Part shown: positions 39,210-47,256 of the stretch, in pieces
How the letters are laid out: each line of letters opens with the position of its first letter
How positions within the stretch are numbered: the first letter of the stretch is position 1
Position numbers and translations under genes: made by a program
The notes under the pieces: model-generated
Seen by the model: only the letters and a program-made list of their open reading frames with translations
Told to the model about the DNA's origin: nothing
The model's database searches: none
From: a virus
Virus record (IMG/VR): IMGVR_UViG_3300013102_000011
Coordinates: 1-51,974 of that record
DNA length: 51,974 nucleotides
Strand: one strand, 5' to 3'

Positions 39210-39428
39210 TCAGTTGGTGTGGAGCACGCCGCGCTCGACCTGCTGACGGCGGCGTTCGATCTCGCGCCGACCCTGGTGCGGCTTGTGGTAGCTGTAGCGA
39301 GCCATGGAGCGCGCGCGGACGCTGCGGCTGCTCCCGTCGAAATGGGCGGCAGCGGTCGGCGGAAGGCCGAGGATGGACAAGAGCACGGCAACGCTGGACA
39401 TGATGCGGGCAGATGTGCGACGGAACAT
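39210..39428 (-). CDS. Small exported basic protein
   Basis: 72 aa from MFRRTSARIMSSVAVLLSIL at 39428 with GAGG 7 nt upstream. Signal-like hydrophobic core then AAAH cleavage region, then very basic His/Arg/Gln-rich mature part. Small periplasmic or DNA-binding peptide; uncertain. Confidence 0.5.
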   Translation of the reverse strand: MFRRTSARIMSSVAVLLSILGLPPTAAAHFDGSSRSVRARSMARYSYHKPHQGRREIERRRQQVERGVLHTN

Positions 39429-39511
39429 GGTGATGCCTCGGTAGTCGGGTCGGATCGCCCGTTCATGCACCCGGCTGGCAGGTGCATGGGCTTGAGATCA
39501 TGCGGTGGTGG

Positions 39512-39874
39512 TCAGTTATTGTGCGATTCCAGAATCGCTTCAATTTCAGAGTAACGGCGGGATGCTGCGGAGTCGCCGAATGCGTCTTCGTCCAGCATCA
39601 TCAGTTCCAGCTGATTCATTTCAGCTTTCAGCACCGCGCGCATCGCGTCCGGTACGGCGACTGCGCGGTGCTCGGCGCGCTCGGTCGAGGTGAGGCACAT
39701 TTCCAGCGTGTAGCCAGCCACCTTGCTGCCCTCGCCCTTGCGGCGGATCCGTTCAGCGCGGTCGCGCATGTCGGCGGCGTTGGAGCGGTAGACGCTGGCG
39801 ACGTAGTCCGGGGTGAAGCCGCGAGCGACTTCGGCGGCGGCGACTTCTTCAACGGTCTGGAGGCGGATGGTCAT
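39512..39874 (-). CDS. First gene of P2 accessory operon (120 aa)
   Basis: Start MTIRLQTVEEVAAAEVARGF at 39874. Mostly helical; blocks YRSNAADMRDRAERIRRKGEG and LKAEMNQLELMMLDEDAFG. No family recognised. Directly downstream of promoter P2, as the 81-aa gene is of P1. Confidence 0.65.
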   Translation of the reverse strand: MTIRLQTVEEVAAAEVARGFTPDYVASVYRSNAADMRDRAERIRRKGEGSKVAGYTLEMCLTSTERAEHRAVAVPDAMRAVLKAEMNQLELMMLDEDAFGDSAASRRYSEIEAILESHNN

Positions 39875-39891
39875 GATGGCGAGTCCGTGGT

Positions 39892-39960
39892 GTTGGTGTG
39901 GGCTCAGTATATCCGGATATACCAACTGTGGAACGCCCTCACCGGGAAACAGCGTTCCAC
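39892..39960 (-). promoter_or_regulatory. Promoter P2, twin of P1
   Basis: 39892-39925 is identical to 8461-8494 (palindrome 39907-39922, TATACT -10 on the minus strand). The upstream box GTGGAACGCTGTTTCC occupies 39945-39960, again 35 nt away. Here the box also forms GTGGAACGC (39928-39936) / GCGTTCCAC (39952-39960), which may terminate the primase transcript. Confidence 0.78.
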
Positions 39961-39968
39961 CGGTGATG

Positions 39969-42839
39969 CTATTCCTCCTCGGCCCTGAGCACCTGGTCGA
40001 TCGGCACGAACGTAGCCCTGGCACTGAAACCCTGACAGAAAGTGATCGGCATGTTGTGCGGCTTCGCCCCGGGCAGGCGCCGCAGGTAGGACCGCCAGTC
40101 CGCCGCCCATGGCGCGCCGCGCAGGGCCTTGGTCAGCTTCTCGCTCTTGTTGGCCACCAGCAGGCCGGCGTCCCTCCCGACGATGCCGGGCTTCACCTTG
40201 AGGCCGAGACGCCCCAGCGCCGCGCCTGCCTCGGCCGGCCACACCCCGTTCTTCGAATTCTTGTTGAACACGATGCTCACCAGCTCGCCGGTGGTCAGCG
40301 TGGTCGATCCGCGCTCCAGCTCCATGCGGTGCTCGATCTGCATGATGGCGGTCATGGCGTCGGCGGATTCATCCTCGTGCGCCGCCTCGTGGAACGTGCT
40401 CCAGTCGAACATGCGGATCAGTTTGAGCGCGCCCTCCTCGCTGATGGGGTGGTCGTAGAACAGGGTCGCGGTGCCGGCCAGCATCGTGCCGTACTGATCG
40501 CCGAGACGCTGCGACCTGAACTCGCGGGCGGCCACGCGCACCAGGGTCCGCATGTTCTCGCGGATGGTGTCGTACATGGCGATGCTGCGGGCCAGCAGGC
40601 GGCCGGCGAACTCCGCGTCGTCGCGCAGCTCCGCCAGCATGCTTTCGGTCTCCAGCCACTTCGCCTGGTGCACCTCGAGCTGGTCGGCCGACACCTGCGC
40701 ATTGCCGTACAGGCTCAGGATGCTGATGCGGGTGTGGTCGGCTTGGCGCTTGATGCCGACCTGGATCGAGGCGAGGCAGAACATGGACCGGATGTGGAAT
40801 TCCAGGTGCTTGCCGGTCGTGGTGCCCTTGAGGGTGCGGGACTGGCTCTCGCTCGATGATTGCCGGATCAGCGACAGGATGTTCTGGACGCGGTTTTCCT
40901 CGCGCTCGTCGTTCTGCTCGCTCTCGTCGAACAGCACCGGCCGGGCATCGGCGCGCAGGGTCTGGCGGATGCCGGCCTCGGTGCTGTTGCCCTGGACCTG
41001 CAGCTCCATGCCGGCCATCAGCGGCGCTACGAATTCATTGAGGATGGTGGTCTTGCCGGTGCCGGTGCCGCCGCTCAACCACACATGCGGGCGCCAGCGC
41101 AGCGCGCCGCACAGCGGCGCCAGCACGATCCAGCCGGCCAGCAGCGCGGATGACGCCGGCATTTCCCAGTTGAAGCGCTTGGCGATATCGATCACCCGGC
41201 GGGCCTGGTCCACCGGCAGCGGCTCGGCGGCGGGGCCACGCAGACGGGCGCCGGCCTCGTAGATGAACTCGCTGTCGACCTCCTCGACCCGGCTCTCCTC
41301 GCCATCGAGGATCACGCGGTTGCCCAGGTTCAGTACCAGGCGCTTTTCGTCGATCCAGCAGCCGCGGCCGCGGATGATCGAGGTGTCGAAGATGCCCTCG
41401 CGCTCGCACTGGCGCATCAGCGCGTCCGTGGCTGCCTGCCAGTGTTCGGACTTCATCTTGTCGCCGTAGGCGAAGGTGTCCTGCCAATACACCAGCGGCG
41501 CCAGCTGCATCAGGCCGGTTGGGCCGTGCGACTGTGCGGTGTAGTCGTGCACCTGGCGCTGCTTGCCGCTGAGGTAGAAGTAGCGGCCGCGGTCGTAGCC
41601 CAGCGCCCGCACCGGGCCGGCGTCGAACTTCACGTCGCGCGGCGGGCGCGGGCGCTCCGGTTTATCGGCTTTCTTGCGCGGCGCCGGCGGTTCGCTGCTG
41701 CTGGGCTCGAACGGCGGCACGTCCTCGTCCACTGGCGCCGGCGGCTGTTCTTCGGCCTGTGGTTCGGCATGGCGTTCGCGCAGGTCCGCTGGTGTGGCGA
41801 TCCTGGCCTTGATCTCGGCCAGCACCTTTTCGCCGTCCCAGCCGTCGGCCTCGCCGTCAGCGAGATCCCAGCCGTCGGCGATGGTGTCGGGCTGATCGAC
41901 GGCCACCACGCGCATCTCGGCGCCGTGTTCCGCCAGCCGATCGGCGATGCGCAGCATGGCGAGCATGCCGGGCTGTTCCAGGTAGGGCCGCATGTTCCCG
42001 TCGCGGTCCCGCTGGCTGTCGCAGTCCGGCCAGCCGACGACCTTGCGGCCGGCCAGCAGCGCCCAATCCGCCTTGTCGACGGCCTTGCAACCGCCCGGCC
42101 AGGTCAGCACCAGGTAGGACCGACCGGCGAGCATTCGGCGTGCGGCATCGGCCGCCTTCTCGCCCTCGACCAGGATCACGTTGGCATTCGGGTGCTGGTC
42201 CAGCAGCTCAGCGCCGTACAGTGCCCGCGGCTCCTCGAGCGCACCCTGGCGCCAGCGGCTCTCGCCGCCATCGGTGTTGGTCTGCCACGTCACCGGGATG
42301 ACGTCCTTGCCAGTGCTGCCATCGGGCTTGGCGAACTCCACGCGGCAGGTGTAGCCGAGCAGCTCGCCGGCGCGGTTTCGGTAGGCCCAGGCGGCGACCA
42401 CGGCGGTGTCGCTCCATTCGCCGTTGCGCTGGATCCGCAGTGTCGTCGGTGCTGGTGGCGCGTTGTCGGGCGCGGTGGTCTTAATCCACTTCGGCTGTTC
42501 CGTGACGCGACGCGAAGCCCGCTGCACCGGCGCGTTGTCGTTGGCCGGCAGGATGCCGCCGCTGATCTCCGCCAGTCGGCGCGCCGCGTCACGAAATCCG
42601 AGGCCCTCGTATTCCATGATGAAGCGGAGGCTGTCGCCGCCGGCGCCGCAGCCGGCGCAGTAGTAGAGCTGGGTTTTCGGGGTGACCTTGAACGATGGTG
42701 TCCGCTCGTTGTGGAACGGGCACAGCGCGCTGTATTCGGTTCCCTGCCTTTTCAGGTCGACGCCGCAGGCGCGGATGACGTCCTCGAGGTCGATCTGGTT
42801 TTTCAGGGATTCGACGTCGATGCGGGGTTGGGCGCTCAT
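39969..42839 (-). CDS. Primase-helicase with CHC2 zinc finger, Toprim and P-loop ATPase
   Basis: A 956-aa replication protein. Zinc finger C40xxH43 and C61xxC64, typical of DnaG-type CHC2. Toprim entry LVEGEK near residue 223 and D-x-D-like PDCDS near 270. A low-complexity Pro/Glu linker lies near 365-400. The C-terminal DUF927-type ATPase has Walker A GGTGTGKTT near residue 595. It would prime and unwind at the phage fork. Its start overlaps the XRE gene stop by 4 nt. Confidence 0.93.
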   Translation of the reverse strand: MSAQPRIDVESLKNQIDLEDVIRACGVDLKRQGTEYSALCPFHNERTPSFKVTPKTQLYYCAGCGAGGDSLRFIMEYEGLGFRDAARRLAEISGGILPANDNAPVQRASRRVTEQPKWIKTTAPDNAPPAPTTLRIQRNGEWSDTAVVAAWAYRNRAGELLGYTCRVEFAKPDGSTGKDVIPVTWQTNTDGGESRWRQGALEEPRALYGAELLDQHPNANVILVEGEKAADAARRMLAGRSYLVLTWPGGCKAVDKADWALLAGRKVVGWPDCDSQRDRDGNMRPYLEQPGMLAMLRIADRLAEHGAEMRVVAVDQPDTIADGWDLADGEADGWDGEKVLAEIKARIATPADLRERHAEPQAEEQPPAPVDEDVPPFEPSSSEPPAPRKKADKPERPRPPRDVKFDAGPVRALGYDRGRYFYLSGKQRQVHDYTAQSHGPTGLMQLAPLVYWQDTFAYGDKMKSEHWQAATDALMRQCEREGIFDTSIIRGRGCWIDEKRLVLNLGNRVILDGEESRVEEVDSEFIYEAGARLRGPAAEPLPVDQARRVIDIAKRFNWEMPASSALLAGWIVLAPLCGALRWRPHVWLSGGTGTGKTTILNEFVAPLMAGMELQVQGNSTEAGIRQTLRADARPVLFDESEQNDEREENRVQNILSLIRQSSSESQSRTLKGTTTGKHLEFHIRSMFCLASIQVGIKRQADHTRISILSLYGNAQVSADQLEVHQAKWLETESMLAELRDDAEFAGRLLARSIAMYDTIRENMRTLVRVAAREFRSQRLGDQYGTMLAGTATLFYDHPISEEGALKLIRMFDWSTFHEAAHEDESADAMTAIMQIEHRMELERGSTTLTTGELVSIVFNKNSKNGVWPAEAGAALGRLGLKVKPGIVGRDAGLLVANKSEKLTKALRGAPWAADWRSYLRRLPGAKPHNMPITFCQGFSARATFVPIDQVLRAEEE

Positions 42840-43069
42840 TGGCCAGCCTCAGCGCGCTGGTCGACCTTCAACTGGAACAGCTCCCACAGACTCACCGGCA
42901 TCGTGTTGACCCCGGATTCCCAGTAACGCCAAGCGCGGTCGCTAGCGTAGACCATGGCGGCCGCTTCGGCCTGGGTGAGGCCCGCATTGCTGCGGGCGTC
43001 GCGGATCTGATCGGCGCTGGGCGCCTCGGTAGTGCTGGTGGACACGGCGTGAAACTCGGATGGGTGCAC
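42836..43069 (-). CDS. XRE-type HTH protein
   Basis: 77 aa; ADQIRDARSNAGLTQAEAA then DRAWRYWESGVNTMPVSLWE is a Cro/CI-class HTH with the usual R-x-W-x-x-W-E-x-G. The GTG at 43069 lies 6 nt after the -10, so the message may be leaderless, or start at GTG 43045. It sits before the primase and likely regulates this promoter. Confidence 0.78.
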   Translation of the reverse strand: MHPSEFHAVSTSTTEAPSADQIRDARSNAGLTQAEAAAMVYASDRAWRYWESGVNTMPVSLWELFQLKVDQRAEAGQ

Positions 43070-43075
43070 GCCGAT

Positions 43076-43103
43076 CTTATAGGAATGGGATTCCGGTTTG
43101 CAA
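43076..43103 (-). promoter_or_regulatory. Promoter for XRE gene and primase
   Basis: Minus-strand TTGCAA (43098-43103), 16-nt spacer, TATAAG (43076-43081), a good sigma70 match. Expected start near 43069, at the GTG codon. Four CGGGAA units abut its upstream edge. Confidence 0.72.
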
Positions 43104-43140
43104 CTCCCGGTTGTTCCCGCTACTTCCCGTGATTCCCCGG
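43101..43140 (-). repeat. CGGGAA array B, four 10-bp units
   Basis: Minus strand CGGGGAATCA, CGGGAAGTAG, CGGGAACAAC, CGGGAGTTGC with exact 10-bp period. It ends at the -35 and overlaps the 3' end of the VRR-NUC gene. Same unit and period as array A at 9311-9340. Confidence 0.7.
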
Positions 43141-43560
43141 TTCACTGTGCACCAGGTCGATCATATCCTGTTCCGACCGGACGACACCTGCGATTCCGCC
43201 TGCCTTGCGGACGTTTTCCATCCAGATCCGCTGCTCCGGCTCGAGTCGGCCGGTACCGTCCTTTTCCTCGGCGGAGGTGAAGATCGCCCAGGTCTTGCCG
43301 ACGTCCTCGGGCTGGATGGTGCGCGAGGTCCAGCCGATGTGGTCGCCGGATCCGGCGATGAGACCGGCGTGCAGTGGGCGGGCGCCACGCAGCACCACGT
43401 CGCCGGGCTGCAGGGTGACGGACCTCGGCCGTCCGGTGACCTTGATCGGTTTCGCGTTGCTGACCCAGGCCAGGGCGACGTTGTTCCGGAACAGGCGGAC
43501 ATAGGGCAGCGCGCCCACGGCCTTCCAGGCGCGCTTCATCAGGTTGCTGCCGGTTGTCAT
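43120..43560 (-). CDS. VRR-NUC-like nuclease
   Basis: 146 aa. RLFRNNVALAWV, then GSGDHIGW (Asp73), an acidic EEK (98-100) in place of the usual E-x-K, LEPEQRIWMENVRKAGGIAG with Gln110, and VVRS. This is the VRR-NUC order of phage junction or flap nucleases. The T-S-A-E-E-K spacing is slightly unusual. Overlaps the 44-aa gene by 3 nt. Confidence 0.78.
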   Translation of the reverse strand: MTTGSNLMKRAWKAVGALPYVRLFRNNVALAWVSNAKPIKVTGRPRSVTLQPGDVVLRGARPLHAGLIAGSGDHIGWTSRTIQPEDVGKTWAIFTSAEEKDGTGRLEPEQRIWMENVRKAGGIAGVVRSEQDMIDLVHSEPGNHGK

Positions 43561-43691
43561 CGATCGGGTTTCCTCGGTGGTGGTGGCGGGCTGGGCTGGG
43601 CCCCATAGGGCGGCGGTTGCTTCGGCGTCGGCCGTCGCCAGCCACCGATGCCGAGCCCGCGCCGGATCTTCTCACAGACGCGGCAGGTCAT
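43557..43691 (-). CDS. Tiny Pro-rich protein (44 aa)
   Basis: MTCRVCEKIRRGLGIGGWRR then a PPPYG...PSPPPPP tail. The CxxC suggests metal or redox, but only one pair. Start and stop overlap both neighbours (ATGA), which supports translation. Confidence 0.55.
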   Translation of the reverse strand: MTCRVCEKIRRGLGIGGWRRPTPKQPPPYGAQPSPPPPPRKPDR

Positions 43692-43972
43692 CGGGTGCGC
43701 CCGCGGTATCGCGGTGGCGGCAGAGTCGTGGTGCTGGTCTGCTGGCGCGCCTTTTCCTGCGGGGTCAGCCTGGTGGTGTAGTCGATCTCGATCTCGCCGC
43801 GGCGCAGGTCGTCGGGGATGGCGCCGGCAATCACCTGGCCGCCGTCGCCATTCTCATCCACGCCGACCCGGATGCAGCGCAGCCGCACCGCACCCTGCTG
43901 CGGGTCCCGTTCGCGGAGCTGCCGCGCGAGGGCGAACAGCTCCGGGGCCTGTTGCTCGAGGTCCTGGCTCAT
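43688..43972 (-). CDS. Hypothetical 94-aa protein
   Basis: MSQDLEQQAPELFALARQLR start at 43972 overlapping the upstream stop. Strands VRLRCIRVGVDENGDGGQVI and EIEIDYT suggest a small beta domain. Between MmcB-like and tiny Pro-rich gene; unknown. Confidence 0.6.
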   Translation of the reverse strand: MSQDLEQQAPELFALARQLRERDPQQGAVRLRCIRVGVDENGDGGQVIAGAIPDDLRRGEIEIDYTTRLTPQEKARQQTSTTTLPPPRYRGRTR

Positions 43973-44856
43973 GTTGATGGCTCCTCGTCCTGGCAGAATG
44001 CGGCCTCCATCTCCTCGGCCTCGCGCAGCTGCCATTCCGCGTGCCGGCGCAGTGTCCTGGCCGCGCCGATCAGCGCCTGGCGATCGGCGTCGGGGCGCAT
44101 GCGCTGCAGCGCCTGGCGCACGTCGTAGGAGGTGGCGTCTTCCGGCAGGCCCAGGCCCCGTGCCTCCGCGGCGATCAGCGCCCGGATGTTGGCCAGCTCG
44201 GCGTTAGCGGCCCCGATCTGCCGCTGGCGCTCGGCGTTGCGTGCCTCCGCGGTCGAGGCGCGCTCCCGCTGCAGCTGCTCGACTTCCTGTTGCAGGCTGT
44301 GCTTGGCCCACTGGCGGTCGCGCATCATTTTCGCCAGCTCATCGCCCAGCATTTTGCGGGCCAGTTCCTCCTGCTTCCACGGGTTCGCCTGGCGCGCCTG
44401 CGGATCCCTGGCGAGCATCTGGCATCGGTGAACGCCGTCGATCAGCAGCTTCATCCAGGCGTCGCGCGGCAGGTTCTGCACTGGGTTGACCTTGGGCTTC
44501 TTGGCGTAGCGCCAGCCCGTGTCGCTGCGCTCGATCAGGCCGCAGCCGTGGGGGATCTCATCCTTGCGGACCATGCCCTTGGGCGTGGCGTACACCAAGC
44601 TTCCGGCGAACTCTAGATAGCGAAGTGCCTTGCCGCTTGTGACGTCGGACAGGAAGTCTGCGCGGCTGATCTTCACCTCGTAGGCCGCGGCAATGAAGCG
44701 GCTGTAGGTTGGCTCGATGCTGTAGACGTCCGGCCGTGCCGAGCCCGCGGGGCCCAGCTGCATATCGGTCCAGATCATCGCCGGCCGCGCGTAGCCGCGC
44801 AGATGCGCGGCCAGGTCGTTGGCGAGCTCGTCGTGCTTCCTCCCGTGGCTGCTCAT
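43969..44856 (-). CDS. MmcB-like PD-(D/E)XK domain protein
   Basis: 295 aa. RPDV (Asp43) and AAYEVKISRADFLSDVTSGK (E60-x-K62) form the nuclease core of MmcB-type DNA-repair proteins; GLIE follows. The C-terminal half is a long Gln/Glu/Arg coiled coil and helical tail, longer than typical MmcB. Likely a DNA-processing nuclease of the recombination operon. Confidence 0.75.
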   Translation of the reverse strand: MSSHGRKHDELANDLAAHLRGYARPAMIWTDMQLGPAGSARPDVYSIEPTYSRFIAAAYEVKISRADFLSDVTSGKALRYLEFAGSLVYATPKGMVRKDEIPHGCGLIERSDTGWRYAKKPKVNPVQNLPRDAWMKLLIDGVHRCQMLARDPQARQANPWKQEELARKMLGDELAKMMRDRQWAKHSLQQEVEQLQRERASTAEARNAERQRQIGAANAELANIRALIAAEARGLGLPEDATSYDVRQALQRMRPDADRQALIGAARTLRRHAEWQLREAEEMEAAFCQDEEPST

Positions 44857-45971
44857 ACGACCACCGTGATGCGTTCGGCGGCACGGGTGATGCCGGTGTA
44901 GAGGTGCTTGGCGCGGTCCTCGCGGAACACGTGCGATTCATCGAACAGCAGAACCTTGTCCCAGGCCGAGCCCTGGCTCTTGTGTACCGTCAGCGCGTAG
45001 CCGTAGGTGAACTGGTCCACCCGTTTCAGGTCGCGCCAGTCGAGCGACTTCTCGGTGCCGTTGAAGAACTCGTGCGGCACCTTGGTCTCGATGTGCGGCA
45101 GGTTCGGCTCGTCCAGCGACTTCGCGCCGATCTCGATCAGGCTGTGGCGCGCGGTCACCTTGGTCACCTCCCACAGGCCACCGTTGAGCAGGCCGAGGTC
45201 GCGGTTGTTTTTCAGGCAGACCAGGCGCTCGCCGGCGACGGGGTGGTGCTGCGCGGCGAGGCCCTGGTGTCCGCGGATCTCACGCATGCGGGCGTTGAAT
45301 GTCTGCCGGGTCTTGTTCATGCCGCACAGCAGCTGGTCGGCGGCCACCACCAGGTCGCGCATGGAATCCTTGCCGACGTCGCGGCGGCGGATCACCTGGC
45401 TGTCGCCGTAGGAGCCGAGCTGCAGCTGCCTGCCCTCGCGGACATCCATGCTCATGCGGATGATCGGGTTGTCGGCGGCCTGGCGGTGCACCTCGGTCAG
45501 CATGACGTCGGGCTCGGCGTTGATGAAGAAGCCCTCGCCCTTGACCGGTGGCAGCTGCGCGGGATCGCCCAGCACCAGCACGCGGGTTCTGTAGGACAGC
45601 AGGTCCCGGGCCAGCTCCTCGCCCACCATCGACACCTCGTCGATGATCAGCAGGCCTGCGCGCGCGGCAGGGCTGTCGTGGTTGATCACGAATTTGGTGA
45701 TGCCGGTATCCTCGTCCTCGATCGGCTTGTAGATCAGGGAGTGGATGGTGCTGGCGCCGACGCAGCCTTTCTTCCGCAGTACCAAGGCGGCCTTGCCGGT
45801 GAAGCATGCGTACAGCACGTCTCCCTTCACGCCCTCGGCCATGGCCTTGGCCAGTGTGGTCTTGCCGGTACCGGCGAAGCCGAACAGGCGGAACACCTGG
45901 GGGCCCTTCGGGTCGCGCAGCCACGCGTTGACCGCCTTGATGGCGGCCTCTTGCTGGGGGCTCCAGCTCAT
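44853..45971 (-). CDS. Dda/RecD-like superfamily 1 helicase
   Basis: 372 aa. Walker A GFAGTGKT (31-38), motif II IDEVSM with Asp111-Glu112, motif III LGDPAQLPPV, and a C-terminal UvrD-C2 part YGYALTVHKSQGS, then YTGITRA. SF1B 5'-3' helicase type as T4 Dda. Coupled to neighbours by ATGA overlaps. Confidence 0.92.
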   Translation of the reverse strand: MSWSPQQEAAIKAVNAWLRDPKGPQVFRLFGFAGTGKTTLAKAMAEGVKGDVLYACFTGKAALVLRKKGCVGASTIHSLIYKPIEDEDTGITKFVINHDSPAARAGLLIIDEVSMVGEELARDLLSYRTRVLVLGDPAQLPPVKGEGFFINAEPDVMLTEVHRQAADNPIIRMSMDVREGRQLQLGSYGDSQVIRRRDVGKDSMRDLVVAADQLLCGMNKTRQTFNARMREIRGHQGLAAQHHPVAGERLVCLKNNRDLGLLNGGLWEVTKVTARHSLIEIGAKSLDEPNLPHIETKVPHEFFNGTEKSLDWRDLKRVDQFTYGYALTVHKSQGSAWDKVLLFDESHVFREDRAKHLYTGITRAAERITVVV

Positions 45972-46192
45972 ACAGCTCCCTTGCCGTTGAGGCGGTTGAA
46001 CAGCCGGCGGACGAAGTAGCCGCGCAGCAGAGACAGGATGGTGTAGACAGCGGTGATGCCGAACGCGGTACCGGCGCCGGCGCGGTAGCCGAACATGGCG
46101 AGGATCAGGGGCGTCGCCGCCCAGGACACCGCGAAGCCAATCGCGGTGCCCAGGACGGTTTCAGCCACCGACCCGAGGCGGGTCTGGCTCAT
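45968..46192 (-). CDS. Two-TM DUF7220-like membrane protein
   Basis: 74 aa from MSQTRLGSVAETVLGTAIGF at 46192. Two hydrophobic segments (AIGFAVSWAATPLILAMFGY; FGITAVYTILSLLRGYF), basic tail. This small protein recurs near phage methylases. Topology both ends in cytoplasm; role unknown. Confidence 0.7.
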   Translation of the reverse strand: MSQTRLGSVAETVLGTAIGFAVSWAATPLILAMFGYRAGAGTAFGITAVYTILSLLRGYFVRRLFNRLNGKGAV

Positions 46193-47256
46193 GCGGTAGC
46201 CTCCCGAACCCAGTCGAGCTGGCGGTCGTCGTTGGCCGGCCGTCGGCGCTTGTTCCAGTCGATCACCCACTGCACGCGGGTTGGCACCAGCGCGGCGTAC
46301 TCCGGGTTCAGTTCGCAAATGATCGCCTTGCGGCCGTGCGCGATCGCCACTCCAGCGGTCGTCCCGCTGCCGCCGAAGGGGTCAAGCACGACGCCGCCCG
46401 CGGGGGACCCGGCCAGGATGCATGGCTCGATCAGGTCGGGCGGGAATGTGGCGAAGTGCGCGCCCTTGAAAGCACGCACCGGAACGGTCCACACGCCGCG
46501 CTTGCTCCTGGTCGGGGTGACAGCACGGAAGGCATTGCGGCCACTATCGGCCATGGCCTCGGTCTTTCCATTGAATTCGCCGCGCTTCTTCGACGGCCGA
46601 GGACGGTGTTGGGCCGCGGCCTGTCCCGGCAGAACGTGGTCGGCGACCTGGTTACCGCTGCGATCGAAGGTTCCGGCGCGGCCGTGCCATTCCTGTGCAG
46701 GCTCCTTGATGGCCTCGTGGTCGAAGAAGTATTTCGGCCGCTTGCTCAGCAGGAACAGGTACTCGTGAGACCTGGTGCAGCGATCCTTGACGCTCTCCGG
46801 CATCGGGTTGGATTTGCTCCAGATAATGTCCTGGCGCAGGTACCAGCCATCAGCCTGCAGCGCGAATGCGACGCGCCACGGAATGCCGATGAGGTTCTTG
46901 TCAGGCAGGCCTGGCCTTGTCTTATTGCGCCCGCCGCCGCCGTGGCCGTGCAGCCCTGCCGCTGCCTTACCGCCTGTTGAGTCACCCCATTTTGTGCCGG
47001 TGGCGTAGCTGTCCCCCAGGTTCAGCCACAGCGTGCCGTCGTTTCGCAGCACGCGGCGGACCTCGCGGAACACTTCCACGAGCGCCTGCACGAACTCCTC
47101 AGGCGTCGGCTCCAGGCCAATCTGCCCTTTCACTCCGTAGTCGCGCAGGCCGAAGTATGGAGGCGAGGTAACCACGCAGTGGACGCTGCAGTCAGGCATG
47201 GCGCGCAGCGCCTCCAGGCAGCCACCGATACGCAGGTCGAGACCGTCGATGTTCAT
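46189..47256 (-). CDS. Class beta DNA methyltransferase (N4-C or N6-A)
   Basis: 355 aa. Motif IV TSPPY (30-34), whose Ser favours N4-cytosine over N6-adenine, and motif I LDPFGGSGTT (291-300) at the C-terminal side: beta-class order. A recognition region lies between residues 150-260. No restriction partner nearby, so probably protects phage DNA. Confidence 0.9.
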   Translation of the reverse strand: MNIDGLDLRIGGCLEALRAMPDCSVHCVVTSPPYFGLRDYGVKGQIGLEPTPEEFVQALVEVFREVRRVLRNDGTLWLNLGDSYATGTKWGDSTGGKAAAGLHGHGGGGRNKTRPGLPDKNLIGIPWRVAFALQADGWYLRQDIIWSKSNPMPESVKDRCTRSHEYLFLLSKRPKYFFDHEAIKEPAQEWHGRAGTFDRSGNQVADHVLPGQAAAQHRPRPSKKRGEFNGKTEAMADSGRNAFRAVTPTRSKRGVWTVPVRAFKGAHFATFPPDLIEPCILAGSPAGGVVLDPFGGSGTTAGVAIAHGRKAIICELNPEYAALVPTRVQWVIDWNKRRRPANDDRQLDWVREATA

